This document shows, piece by piece, positions 1 through 8,345 of a stretch of 20,898 nucleotides of DNA. Positions within the stretch are counted from its first letter, which is position 1, and each line of letters begins with the position of its first letter. Under the pieces are notes generated by a model that worked only from the letters and a program-made list of their open reading frames with translations, made no database searches and was not told where the DNA came from. The stretch comes from Apostichopus parvimensis. Lineage: Eukaryota > Echinodermata > Holothuroidea > Aspidochirotida > Stichopodidae. Position numbers and translations under genes: made by a program. Location: contig KN887281.1 of the NCBI GenBank assembly GCA_000934455.1, positions 19,513 through 40,410 of the forward strand. Reading direction: 5' to 3'.

Positions 1-651
1 ATATTTAAACCAGCAGTACAACAATGCTGAATCACCCACACACATACAACTACAATATAAATGAAACAAATCGTGTGCATTGAAAATAGTTTCAAGGAAC
101 AAAAGTTGCCACTATCTATGTTATGAGCCTATCCTCCCTGATTTAACCTTATAATCCTCACTGTGTACAAAGGTAATACATTGCAATCAGTCAGAAAAAA
201 TTGTCTGATTTTTTTGTCAAAGTCCCTTGAAGTTTTTCTCAACTTGTTGAAGGTCTGTGTCTGTGACAGGTGTCAGCTCTAAACAGGAAATATTTTTATG
301 GGAGGATCAAACTTATTAAGGAAATGGTTTGTGTCAATATGCAAAAGAATGAATTCATAAGAGTCCAAATATCACCATGACTAACGACGTAATTCTAGAA
401 ATGTGACCTTCGGACCCCCAGTCATCGTCGTGACAGTGAATAACACACACCTACTTGATTTTTCTCAGAATGTACCAAAACTAATGGCTTCAGAGGACAC
501 ATTTCCTTCAAGAATCTCAATTGCTGCGCTTTTAAAAGGAAATTTGTAGTTATGAGGAGTAGACAGTAGACACTGTATTTTGTATAAACACGACGATAGA
601 AATTAAAAATTCAATGCCTTTATTAATTGAGCCAATTCTCTCACTCAGCCT
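1..651. other. Unassigned AT-rich non-coding stretch
   Basis: No exon, RNA gene or repeat family could be supported here. The sequence is AT-rich with scattered stops in all frames. The only small structure noticed is a short inverted pair, AATCAG at 185-190 and CTGATT at 205-210, which is within chance expectation. It is most likely intergenic or intronic DNA. Confidence 0.5.
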
Positions 652-657
652 CTCCTT

Positions 658-683
658 CCCCCCCCCCGTATTCCCCCCCCCCC
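658..683. repeat. Doublet of poly(C) tracts separated by GTATT
   Basis: Ten C are followed by GTATT and then eleven C, followed again by GTATTTT. This is effectively two tandem copies of a C(10-11)-GTATT unit. The minus strand carries two long G runs. A 62-codon minus-strand open frame across this tract (550-738) is explained by the low-complexity sequence and is not called as a gene. Confidence 0.85.
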
Positions 684-1522
684 GTATTTTATTCAAAGGT
701 CCTCCAGCTACAAATATGGGGTTAATGAGGAAATGCATTTTTTATCCTTCCTTCGATAGCAATTAAAGAGAACTATCTCTAAACTTCCCCCACGCCTAGT
801 CCCCACTACTCGCCCACCAGCCCCACTTCCCACCTCCCTTCTCTCTCCGATCTCTATCTGTCCTTCATTGACCAAATCCAAAGGACTTCACTTTAATAAG
901 TCTCAATTAAAAACATATATGACACATATTGTTTCCCTTGCAATTTTCAAAGCACACTTTTTCAAATATAGAGCAACTAATAGCAGTGACATAGAAGAAA
1001 AACTACAGTGACACTGTTCAGTGTTATTTACGAACAACTCCATTCCATGATATGAAAGACCATAATATTAAGAAAGAGCGTTTTTTTTGTACCCAGATAC
1101 TTGGTGAGCTTGGGACCAGACATCTCGTTTTAATATGAAAAGCTTTCCTGGGCAGCTAGGGAAAGAAAAACTGCATGATGGGAAAGAAGGAAGACAGGGA
1201 TGAATAATAATAACAATAATAATAAAAAAATTAATTCACGATTGTGTTTAAAGTTGTCGCTACACCACCAAAGTTGAGGTAATCTACGACTACATATTTC
1301 ATTAATTTGCATGTAATATTTCTTGATATCAACAGTATGACACTATCTGACCTTAAACAAAGTTCAAAATGCAAATTAAACTGGCATTTCGGGGACAACA
1401 TTTCAATATCAGGTTTTGTCCAGGAATTGAATTAGTGAATATATACATATATGTTACGAACTTGAAAATTTGGGTAAAACATTGGCCCACATGATGTACT
1501 TTCCTTGATGTAGTTTAACACA
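684..1522. other. Unassigned stretch with C/T-rich patch and AAT microsatellite
   Basis: No coding exon is recognisable. Bases 781-860 are pyrimidine-rich on the plus strand. Bases 1201-1228 are an imperfect AAT microsatellite. The rest is AT-rich DNA without visible motifs. Confidence 0.5.
1201..1228. repeat. Imperfect (AAT)n microsatellite
   Basis: Runs of AAT with single ATAACA interruptions lead into an A7 stretch. It is a simple sequence repeat with no sign of function. Confidence 0.8.
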
Positions 1523-1975
1523 GTCCCTTCACTGATGACGCCTCCCATTCACCGATGCACCCTCTCCTTAACTGGTGTATCCACCCCTTCACTAATGTCC
1601 CCTCCCATTCCATGTCCCCACCCCTTTACTGATGTCCCCTCCCCTTCCATGATGTCCCTCCCCTTCCATGATGTCCCTCCCCTTCATACTGGTGTCCCCA
1701 CCCCTTCCGTGATGTTGATCCCCTTCCATGATGTTCCTCCCCTTCACCGATGTACCCTCTCCATAACTGGTGGCTCCACCCCTTCATTGATGTCCCCTCC
1801 CATTCCATGTCTCCTCCCCTTCCATGTCCCCACCCCTTTACTGATGTCCCCTCCCCTTCCATGATGTCCCTCCCCTTCCATGTCCCTCCCCTTCACTGAT
1901 ATATCTACCCCTCCCATGATGGCCCCTCCCTTTCACTGGTGTCCCTTCCCCTTCACTGATGTCCCCTTCTCTCCC
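1523..1975. repeat. Pyrimidine-rich minisatellite (CCCCTTCACTGATGTCC-type)
   Basis: About 450 bp of variable tandem units are built from CCCCTTCA(C/T)TGATGTCC and a shorter variant, CCCTTCCATGATGTC. The unit length varies from roughly 15 to 25 bp, so the array is a mixture of two interleaved subtypes rather than a clean period. The plus strand is almost entirely C and T with periodic GATG. The minus strand is therefore G/A-rich with repeated GGGG blocks. Open frames of 109 codons on plus (1535-1864) and 78 on minus (1626-1862) exist only because the repeat unit lacks stops. Both proteins are low-complexity and I do not call them as genes. Confidence 0.9.
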
Positions 1976-2273
1976 AAAAACAACAACAACAAAAACTTTG
2001 TGATCACTCCAAAAACGTCTGGTAGTCTCCCTTACTCATAGAAGCCTGGAGTTTGCTTTTGAGTTGTAATTGTGCATCATTTAAACCAATCCATATATAA
2101 TATTCACACATAGCTAAGAGATCTATATGCCTACAACCAGATGTCTGCTCCTAATTAGCAAGTCTTGACCAAACATTGCTGTGTCCAACAAATTTAATTT
2201 ATTGTTTCTTTTCATCTGTAACTCCTGTGTCTAATTTTGTCACACCTCCTATGGCTTTGATTGATTTAAGCAG
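1976..2273. other. Unassigned spacer between two minisatellites
   Basis: A short CAA-rich run at 1978-1998 is followed by unremarkable AT-rich sequence. No exon or element is visible. Confidence 0.5.
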
Positions 2274-2700
2274 ACTTGGAATGTGAGTACAAAATCCTTA
2301 GTAAGAGTAAAAAGTCCCCAGTGCAAGTCCAAATCCCCAAGTAGGAGTAAAAAGTCTCAAGTACAAATACAAAGTACTGAGTACAATGTCCCCAGTATGA
2401 GTACGAAGTCCCCACTATGAGTACAAATCCCCAAGTTGGAGTATGAGTACAAAGCTCTGAGTACAGAGTCCCCAGTACGAGTAAAAAGTCCCCAGTAGGA
2501 GTACAATGTCCCCAGTATGAGTACAAGTCCACAAGTAGGAGTATGAGTACAAAGTCCTGAGTGCAAAGTACCCAGTTCACATATGAAAATAAGCCCAAGA
2601 AGGAGTAGGAGTACCATGAAATTAGATTTCTCCATAACTGTACGAGTACAAAGTCCCGAATACAGCATCTGAAAATGTACTAGAGTAAGAGTACAAACCC
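2274..2700. repeat. GAGTACAAAGTCCCCAGTA minisatellite
   Basis: About 19-bp units of the form GAGTACAAAGTCCCCAGTA are tandemly repeated with many substitutions. The best conserved part is 2276-2575. It decays on the right into isolated GAGTAC motifs up to about 2700. Blocks recur at multi-unit distance: a 24-bp stretch starting GTACAATGTCCCC occurs at both 2381 and 2501, and a block starting CC(C/A)CAAGT recurs at 2429 and 2529. This suggests local duplication of several units at once. The open frames of 110 and 103 codons on the minus strand across the array are repeat artefacts. Confidence 0.9.
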
Positions 2701-2863
2701 AAGAACTACACGTCTGGATTTAAGTACAACAAACTATTGTGGTTTCAGGTACGTAGTCTTTCCTTTCATTAATGGTTTGTATATATGTCACGGCAGATTT
2801 CAGCAAACTCAACACACAAAACAAACTTTAAAGGGCCCCTTACTTGTGCAGTTTCTTGCAAAT

Positions 2864-2888
2864 CAGACACCATATTAATAGGTGTCTG
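2864..2888. repeat. Perfect 8-bp inverted repeat with 9-base loop
   Basis: CAGACACC at 2864-2871 is mirrored by GGTGTCTG at 2880-2888, with an AT-only spacer. It could form a small hairpin. No function is implied. Confidence 0.6.
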
Positions 2889-3231
2889 TCTGATCACAAG
2901 CATACATCCAAAACATGCACTCACACACATACGCACTCAAGGAAGTCGATGCCTCCAGTATAAAGCCTGATAAATATTGCATCGAAAGGCGTGAAGGTGG
3001 AGTTTGTAGTTCAAACTTCAAACATATGGTTTTATATTAATACCAGTAACTTTCCAATTCGGAACTTCTTAAAACCATTACGAAGGCTGCATAATTATGT
3101 GGATGACTGTAGATATATGTTTACACTTTATGTGCCTTTCACATACAGTACATCTAACTTAAAGCAAAATATAGCATCATGCTTTGAGCAAACTGCTATG
3201 TTGGAATTAAAGCAAGGAAAAGCATTGAGAA

Positions 3232-3244
3232 GGGGGTGGGGGGG
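3232..3244. repeat. Poly(G) tract G5-T-G7
   Basis: A short G-rich homopolymer stretch on the plus strand, one of a set of C/G tracts spread over the window. Confidence 0.8.
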
Positions 3245-4136
3245 ATTTGGCAGTTTTGTCACTAAGGGGATTTGTAAAGCAGCAGTTTGGGTTGATTTTG
3301 ATAAAGGTGCTCATGCAGGCATTTTGTCAAAGAATCCTCTTGAAGAATCAGTATCAAATATAGTATGATAAGCCTAGATAATACTATATACCTTGATCGG
3401 CCTCAAAAGCAAACCTCAACCATCATCATTATTATCAATGTTTTGTATGTGTAGATGTATTTTAAATATGATATCCTATCATCTTAACTTTTTCCCCCTT
3501 TCATATCAGTTATGTATTCTTCCTGTTAACGTATTTTATGACTCCTCTTTATCAAGTTTACATTTATACTGCTGGGAATAAATAAATAGATAAAATAGAT
3601 TTGTGATAGTATCATAGTAACAATGATCAACAACTCCACACAAACACAAAAAAACACATTAAAGTAGTTATCAGCACAATATACAAAATATCACGAGCCC
3701 GCAAACAATTTTGGGGATGAAAGTTGCTACGCGCCTGCACACAAGCAAATGTCCCCCCAAATATTTGAAACAAATCGCCGCCCCTGAGCACAACATCGTG
3801 TATAGACCCAATCTACTGTACAGTACAAATATGCCCCAGAATGCACCATTTCACATCTACAATTCTCTGGGGGATCACCAGATCCCCCTGCATATGAATC
3901 AACTTTCAATGATCCCTCAGCCACACCCCCTCCATTTTAAAGCCGTACCTGTACACCACAGGTTAAATCTGTTAGTTTTAGTATACAAAGAGCATACTAT
4001 ATGAAGAAACTACCACTAACTGTATGACTATAGTGGAAAGTGAATTTGCATGGTTTAAGATCCCCAAATAGTGAATACTGTAATCAACAAGTGTGTTCCA
4101 AACAAATTTAGATCCGACCCACCATGCCCAGACTCT

Positions 4137-4159
4137 CCCCCCCCCTCCCTTTTTTTTTT
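4137..4159. repeat. Poly(C)-poly(T) tract
   Basis: C9, then TCCC, then T10 on the plus strand. The minus strand reads as an A run followed by a G run. It is low-complexity sequence only. Confidence 0.8.
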
Positions 4160-4696
4160 GCAAGTACAAAAAACTTTTTCCTCTATGGACTGGAGTAAAA
4201 TGAAACTTCACAAAAAAGAAAAAAAATTATCTATGCAAAATTAAAACAATTACAATACAACAACATTTTAATCGGATTCGGAAACGGCAAAACATCTTCA
4301 GAATCATAATAAAAATTGTTGCTTTTAACAACTAGAAGGCGATCCCTTTTCTTTCCTTTATTTTCTGTGATACTACGATACGATACAAACGATGTGACGA
4401 TCTGAAGCAATAAGACAGCCTAATGGCATAATGAGATTTTGATTGCTTTGTTCACTTTTTATACACACAAACTAATGAGAACTGCTTCCTTCCTACATAC
4501 ATATCTAATGACCTCCTGTAGTTCAAATCAAATGGCATTTGTTTCTCTTCCTCTGAACTCTATCACATATAAGTAAAACATTAACGACACCTTCGGCTAG
4601 ACAAATCCTCTTCAGACCTGACAGGAAGCCATAGAGCTGCTTCCCCAGACAACTAAAGCAGTGTTTTGTCCTTTTTCTGTTAATCACATTGCAGAA

Positions 4697-4721
4697 GGGC
4701 CCGGAGGGGGGGGGAGGGGGG
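4697..4721. repeat. Poly(G) tract with G9 and G6 runs
   Basis: GGGCCCGGA is followed by nine G, an A and six G. It could form a G-quadruplex on the plus strand. It is not linked to any gene feature. Confidence 0.8.
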
Positions 4722-5498
4722 CGATGAGCGAAGTCAAGGGCGAGTCAACTAAGTCTGTGTCATTCGGTAACGTTACTCTTTGATCAGATTCAACCACTTG
4801 AAGAGGATTACAAGTAACAGTACAGCCTGTAAGCTTTTCGAAACAAGAAAACTTGTGAAGTTCATTGTTAAAGCTACAGTTAAGTGTAATGTAATGAGGA
4901 ACTGAAAGAACGTCAGTGATATATAAATACTATGTTTTAAGCCTGTACCAGTAAGAAAGCCACTAATGCTGTTCATGGGATATGTGCTAGCCATCCCACT
5001 ATACTAACATGGAAATAGTACATTAACAAATGTACACAGCTCAGTACTAGTACTGCAGGAAAGAATTAAATTTAATTAATCTCAAAGGGGCTGAGCTCCA
5101 CAACGTTTAGCATTTACCTGCCAAAGATACTTGCGATAAAAATAGACTCTTATTCATCTTATTTATATTCCACATGCATTATATGTGGCTATTTTATCAT
5201 GTAGTAACTTTCAGCATCTAAGTTTTATCAAATCGTTATCAAATCATGTCAGGGAAACTCTTAAGCGGCATGAAGCCAGTTGGGTTACCGTGGGCCTTCT
5301 GAGCATGGAAACACATATATGCTATATAGTGAACACTGGGTAGGACCTTCTCACATCCTGGAATGTACACTTGCTTGGACTTGACAACGTTAGTCCAAGC
5401 ATGTTTATGCAGTATCTGAGATTGTAATGCTTGTATCCAACGTGGAATAACTAATTTAGGAATGATTTTATGAGAATACAAGTATGTTAGATAATGCC

Positions 5499-5536
5499 AA
5501 TAAATATAAATAAATATGAATAAATATGATAAATAT
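5499..5536. repeat. Short AT-rich tandem repeat next to a splice donor
   Basis: About three to four copies of an ATAAATATGA-like unit lie six bases outside the donor site of the exon at 5543-5716, that is, at the very start of the next intron on the minus strand. Confidence 0.7.
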
Positions 5537-5542
5537 TTTTAC

Positions 5543-5716
5543 CTGTTGGAAGGTGATTGGCCGTTGACAGCCTCTGTTGTATCCAAGGCACTGGACAGGT
5601 CTTGTACTTCTATTTCGATTCCGACATCATTTTCTCCATAGTCTTCATATTGCTCTTCACCGTTCTGTTTCAACGGGTTAGTCTGTTCGTTGGTCGGCGA
5701 CTGGTCGCCATTCATA
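5543..5716 (-). CDS. Internal coding exon of an unrecognised acidic protein (lower exon)
   Basis: On the minus strand this segment is preceded by a pyrimidine-rich acceptor (TTTCTCTCTCTAG) and followed by a clean donor (CAG|GTAAAA). The first base completes a codon left open by the exon at 9766-9995. After that, 57 codons are open and the exon ends two bases into a codon. The peptide starts with His-Met-Asn-Gly-Asp-Gln and is rich in Asn, Glu, Gln, Asp and Thr, with motifs such as NGEEQYEDYGEND and IEIEVQDLSSALD. It has no hydrophobic segment and no known domain. Base composition is more balanced (several CG-containing codons) than the AT-rich surroundings, which supports coding function. The ATG at its second codon could also be a real start if this were a first coding exon, but the strong acceptor just before it and the phase match favour an internal exon. 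No gene family is recognised. Confidence 0.6.
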
Positions 5717-5894
5717 CTAGAGAGAGAAATTTGTGAAAATTGTTTGGATGTTGGTTATTGCAAAATATTAATATTAATACCAAAAGTTGTCGTTTTTTCT
5801 TCTTTTAGAAATGATATTATGATGTTAAACCACCTTTCTGAAATTAGCAGTTTATGATTCAGCAAAGCTAATGGAAACAAATACAGACCAAGTG

Positions 5895-6080
5895 CAATGA
5901 TTGTCCAGTGGATAAAGGCAAAATGGTATTAGATTGAGGGTTTAAAGCCGGCTGAAGGCAGGTAGTCTGCTGGGATGGGGGTGGTTTCTGCCTCCACGGC
6001 AATCCATGTGCAGCTTTCGCACCAGAAATGGTCTAAACTTGTAGCCAGTCACTTTTTGTAACATGCACATGTGGCTATGT
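5895..6080 (+). mobile_element. Possible tRNA-derived SINE, degraded
   Basis: A TGTCCAGTGGATAAAGG stretch at 5902-5918 resembles a pol III A box (consensus TRGCNNAGTGG). GGGTTTAAAGCC at 5938-5949 resembles a B box (GGTTCGANTCC) with two or three mismatches. Their spacing of about 30 bp fits a tRNA-like promoter. The following 130 bp is relatively GC-rich for the region, as expected of a SINE body. No clear target duplication or tail was identified, so the limits are approximate. It lies inside the large intron of the minus-strand gene. Confidence 0.35.
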
Positions 6081-6198
6081 AGCAAAATTAAATTATCTTC
6101 CTTCCAGACTGGTTATTGTTCTCATATTATGATTATTAAACAATATTAGTAATAAACAATGCTGCTCAAAATACACTCAAAAGTTCAAGTAAGTTCAT

Positions 6199-6206
6199 AT
6201 GACCAG
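6199..6206. repeat. Left 8-bp target-site duplication ATGACCAG
   Basis: Identical to 6653-6660 on the far side of the inserted element. The uninterrupted units of the tandem array carry related sequence (ATAAGGCCAAGG and ACATGGCCAAAGG) at the same place, consistent with a single ancestral copy of the site. Confidence 0.85.
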
Positions 6207-6652
6207 CAAGGGTTGAAATAAGCGGGCGCCCAGGCGCTATTCACGCCCGCAAGCACTAAAATAGCGCCCCTGGACATGAAAGTACAATACGCACGGGTGC
6301 TACTTTGTCGGCAAATAAGCGCCCGCATACTCCTGTAAATATCAGCCTTATCATGCGCTGCACAGAAGCCTGAAACTACATTGCATGCTAGTGCTATATA
6401 GTAACTGCTAGCGATTTGATAAATCACTGATCAATCGAGTGCATGCACATGCAATAGCACTGGTGCACATGGTTTATATATCGCACAACACCTGTACTGA
6501 TACGTACGTACATGCCGTACTTGAATTTTGTTTCTCCTTTTTAGCTCCTGGTAGTGAGAAAATAGCTCCTGGTCCTACTGAAATTGCCGCGAACCAGGAG
6601 CCACTTTTTTAGAAAGTGGCTCCTGGTCCACAAATCCTTATTTCAACCCTTG
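6207..6652. mobile_element. Non-autonomous hAT-like DNA transposon (MITE), 446 bp
   Basis: The element starts CAAGGGTTGAAATAAG (6207-6222) and ends with the exact reverse complement (6637-6652), a perfect 16-bp terminal inverted repeat. It is flanked by identical 8-bp copies of ATGACCAG at 6199-6206 and 6653-6660. An 8-bp target duplication together with CA...TG termini is typical of the hAT superfamily. It has no transposase frame; the 80-codon minus-strand frame at 6185-6427 runs across its left boundary and is accidental. Inside are a GC-rich left part with inverted GGCGCTATT copies and a right part with repeated GCTCCTGG(T) motifs and a strong hairpin. The insertion sits in the first unit of a tandem array, whose other units provide pre-insertion alleles. 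Confidence 0.85.
6593..6627. repeat. Perfect 15-bp hairpin inside the hAT-like element
   Basis: ACCAGGAGCCACTTT (6593-6607) and AAAGTGGCTCCTGGT (6613-6627) are exact reverse complements with a five-base loop. Two further direct copies of TAGCTCCTGGT lie just upstream at about 6542-6552 and 6563-6573. Such subterminal repeats in hAT elements are often transposase-binding sites. That role is inferred here. Confidence 0.8.
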
Positions 6653-6660
6653 ATGACCAG
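6653..6660. repeat. Right 8-bp target-site duplication ATGACCAG
   Basis: An exact match to the left copy at 6199-6206, directly abutting the terminal inverted repeat. Confidence 0.85.
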
Positions 6661-7296
6661 GTATTCACCTTCAAATTATAGACTGCTAGTTTAATATTAT
6701 TTCTTCTTCACAAGACAAATATGTGTGTGTACTTAACTATTAACAGCAATGGGCACTCAATTAGTATTTAAAAACAATCCTGTCCAGCTGTAGCATGGTA
6801 TAGCATGCTTCACCACTTGAACCAAAACTCACAGACATACACTGAAAATTTTTAAACCAGTTCACCTAAACCCAAGGTTAACAAGTTCGCATAAGGCCAA
6901 GGTTTCACCTTCATATAAACTGCTAGATATAATCTTTCTACTTCACAAACCAAACACCTGTGTATTCTGTACAAATGTACTATACCGGATCCTCTCAAAT
7001 ACTTGAAAACGATCTTGTCAAGCTGTTTACCTGGTAGGATGCTTCCACTGAGACCAAAACTCACAAAAACACACTCAATAGTTCAAACAAGTTCACATAC
7101 ATGGCCAAAGGATTTTACTTAAAATATAGAGTACTTCGGGATATGTTGTCTATTTAAGACAAACCAAACCACCTGTTCTTATTGATTAAAAGATACTGAT
7201 TCTCTTGAGTATTGTTTGAAAATAACCGTGTCCACCACTATCTTGTCCAGTTATAACCAGCTGATAGAATGCTGTCACTTGAACAAAAAACTCACA

Positions 7297-8089
7297 GGTG
7301 CTGTAGAATGTCTGTAACTCAGGATGCATGTCCTAAATTTGGAGATCTGAGTAACCTGACATAACAGTGGTGGCTCTCTGAAAAACGGCCACTGAAATGA
7401 CCACATTAATTGTTTGTGCAGCATTGTGACAATCACTGCCATGTATTAAAATATACTTCATGCATTACAAAGTAAGTTAATTCCCATAAATGTCACAAAC
7501 TTTATGCACAACACAAACTAAACCATCAGACATGCCAACGTTTCCTTCTGACCGACGAACCAGAACATACTGTACTGTAGCCAATCGAGGCATATTTTGA
7601 GAATCTCAAATAATTGTTCCTAGGCCGAGCCTTCTTTGCATTGTAAGACTGGACAAAGTTAGAGATATTATTGCTATTGTCTGGTTTGACTAACTATATA
7701 AGCCTATTTGTCCTCTTGGCCAGTTTTGGGTCGAAAAGAACCTTCACAGTATCGGTATGAAGAATACCTCCAACAGTCCTGTATTGGGTCAGGACACTAA
7801 AAAATGAAAGGATCTTTGTAGATAGAATTTTCTACTCTTGCTATGTGCAACAAACACCTTAAGGACGGTAGAATGAGGAGGATGGTAGACCGGAATGGGC
7901 CATTCCCGAGAGAGTATACTGTGCAAAATGAACACCAGGTGCTCTAAACACAGTACAGCAAGTGTGCATTTGTTGTGAGGAGACAGATAAGTTATGAGGG
8001 CAGTGAACTATCCAGTTGTGGTTGTGAACATTCAGATATGTAAATGCAAACCATCTGTATATACATGTGTACCAACTTTCACCAATACT
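7297..8089. other. Unassigned intronic stretch
   Basis: This lies within the large intron between the two coding exons on the minus strand. No repeat family, exon or RNA gene was recognised. Confidence 0.5.
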
Positions 8090-8345
8090 TCTAGTTCACC
8101 CTGAACTAGACTTGTACTGAGTCCATTCGCCTACTCTACCATACATAGCTGCCCATACTCATATTCACCTTCATGGATTTCAACTCATACTCAGGACATT
8201 TGAAATCTAGAATATATACTACTGCAAGCGTAAGGACACATACGTGAGTATGGAATCTTGAACTCATACTCACTCATTCATACAACTTATGGCAATCCTA
8301 CTTGTACACATGCATATACTCATGACGTTGTACACTCGCACTAAC
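8090..8345. repeat. Degenerate TACTCATACTC-rich stretch
   Basis: Motifs such as CTTGTACTGAG, CATACTCATA, AACTCATACTCAGGACATTTG and TACTCATGACGTTGTACTC recur irregularly. They resemble the reverse complement of the minisatellite at 2274-2700 (for example TACTCATACTGGGGACATTGTACTC there). There is no clean period, so it is either a decayed array or chance similarity of a simple motif. Confidence 0.4.

Larger units (their letters stand above)
2701..5542. other. Unassigned, presumably intronic or 3' region of the minus-strand gene
   Basis: This lies downstream of the lower coding exon of the minus-strand gene, so further exons could be here, but none can be supported firmly. The longest open frame (plus, 2991-3368, 125 codons) has no recognisable motif, splice context or family resemblance. 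Homopolymer tracts occur at 3232-3244, 4137-4159 and 4697-4721. An inverted repeat sits at 2864-2888. A short AT-rich repeat abuts the exon at 5499-5536. Confidence 0.45.
6165..7296. repeat. Tandem array of about three ~231-bp units (first unit interrupted)
   Basis: The motif AAAACTCACA recurs at 6824, 7056 and 7287, giving a period of 231-232 bp. Other shared landmarks in each unit, in order, are ACACT(C/G)-A-A followed by a GTTCA block, a GGCCAAGG/GACCAGG block, TATA-A-ACTGCTAG, CTTCACAA-ACCAAA, a CTTGAAAA-CGATC-TTGTC-AGCTG block and ACTTGA-AC-AAAACTCAC. Divergence between copies is substantial, so the array is old. The first copy is split by the hAT-like element at 6207-6652. When the element and one target copy are removed, the first and third copies are about 2 x 222 bp apart. 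A 70-codon minus-strand frame across it (6852-7064) is not supported as a gene. Confidence 0.8.

Noticed and set aside
1535..1864. 109-codon Pro/Ser-rich frame.
   Set aside because: It lies wholly in the minisatellite and repeats its unit. It is a repeat artefact.
2266..2668. Two overlapping minus-strand frames of 110 and 103 codons with a repeated Leu/Tyr/Thr pattern.
   Set aside because: Both read through the GAGTAC minisatellite in different frames and simply reflect the repeat.
2844..2889. A possible 46-bp minus-strand exon whose phase fits after the exon at 5543-5716 (reads RQTPINMVSDLQETAQ across the junction, donor CAA|GTAAGG).
   Set aside because: The acceptor lacks a good pyrimidine tract, the segment overlaps a hairpin, and an open frame of 15 codons is expected by chance about half the time. 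RNA-seq would decide.
2991..3368. Longest open frame in the window (plus strand, 125 codons).
   Set aside because: No recognisable domain, AT-driven composition, a G tract encoding a Gly-rich patch, and no splice or promoter context. An open frame of this length is plausible by chance in 21 kb.
6185..6427. 80-codon minus-strand frame across the left end of the hAT-like element.
   Set aside because: It crosses the element boundary and target duplication and has no transposase motif.
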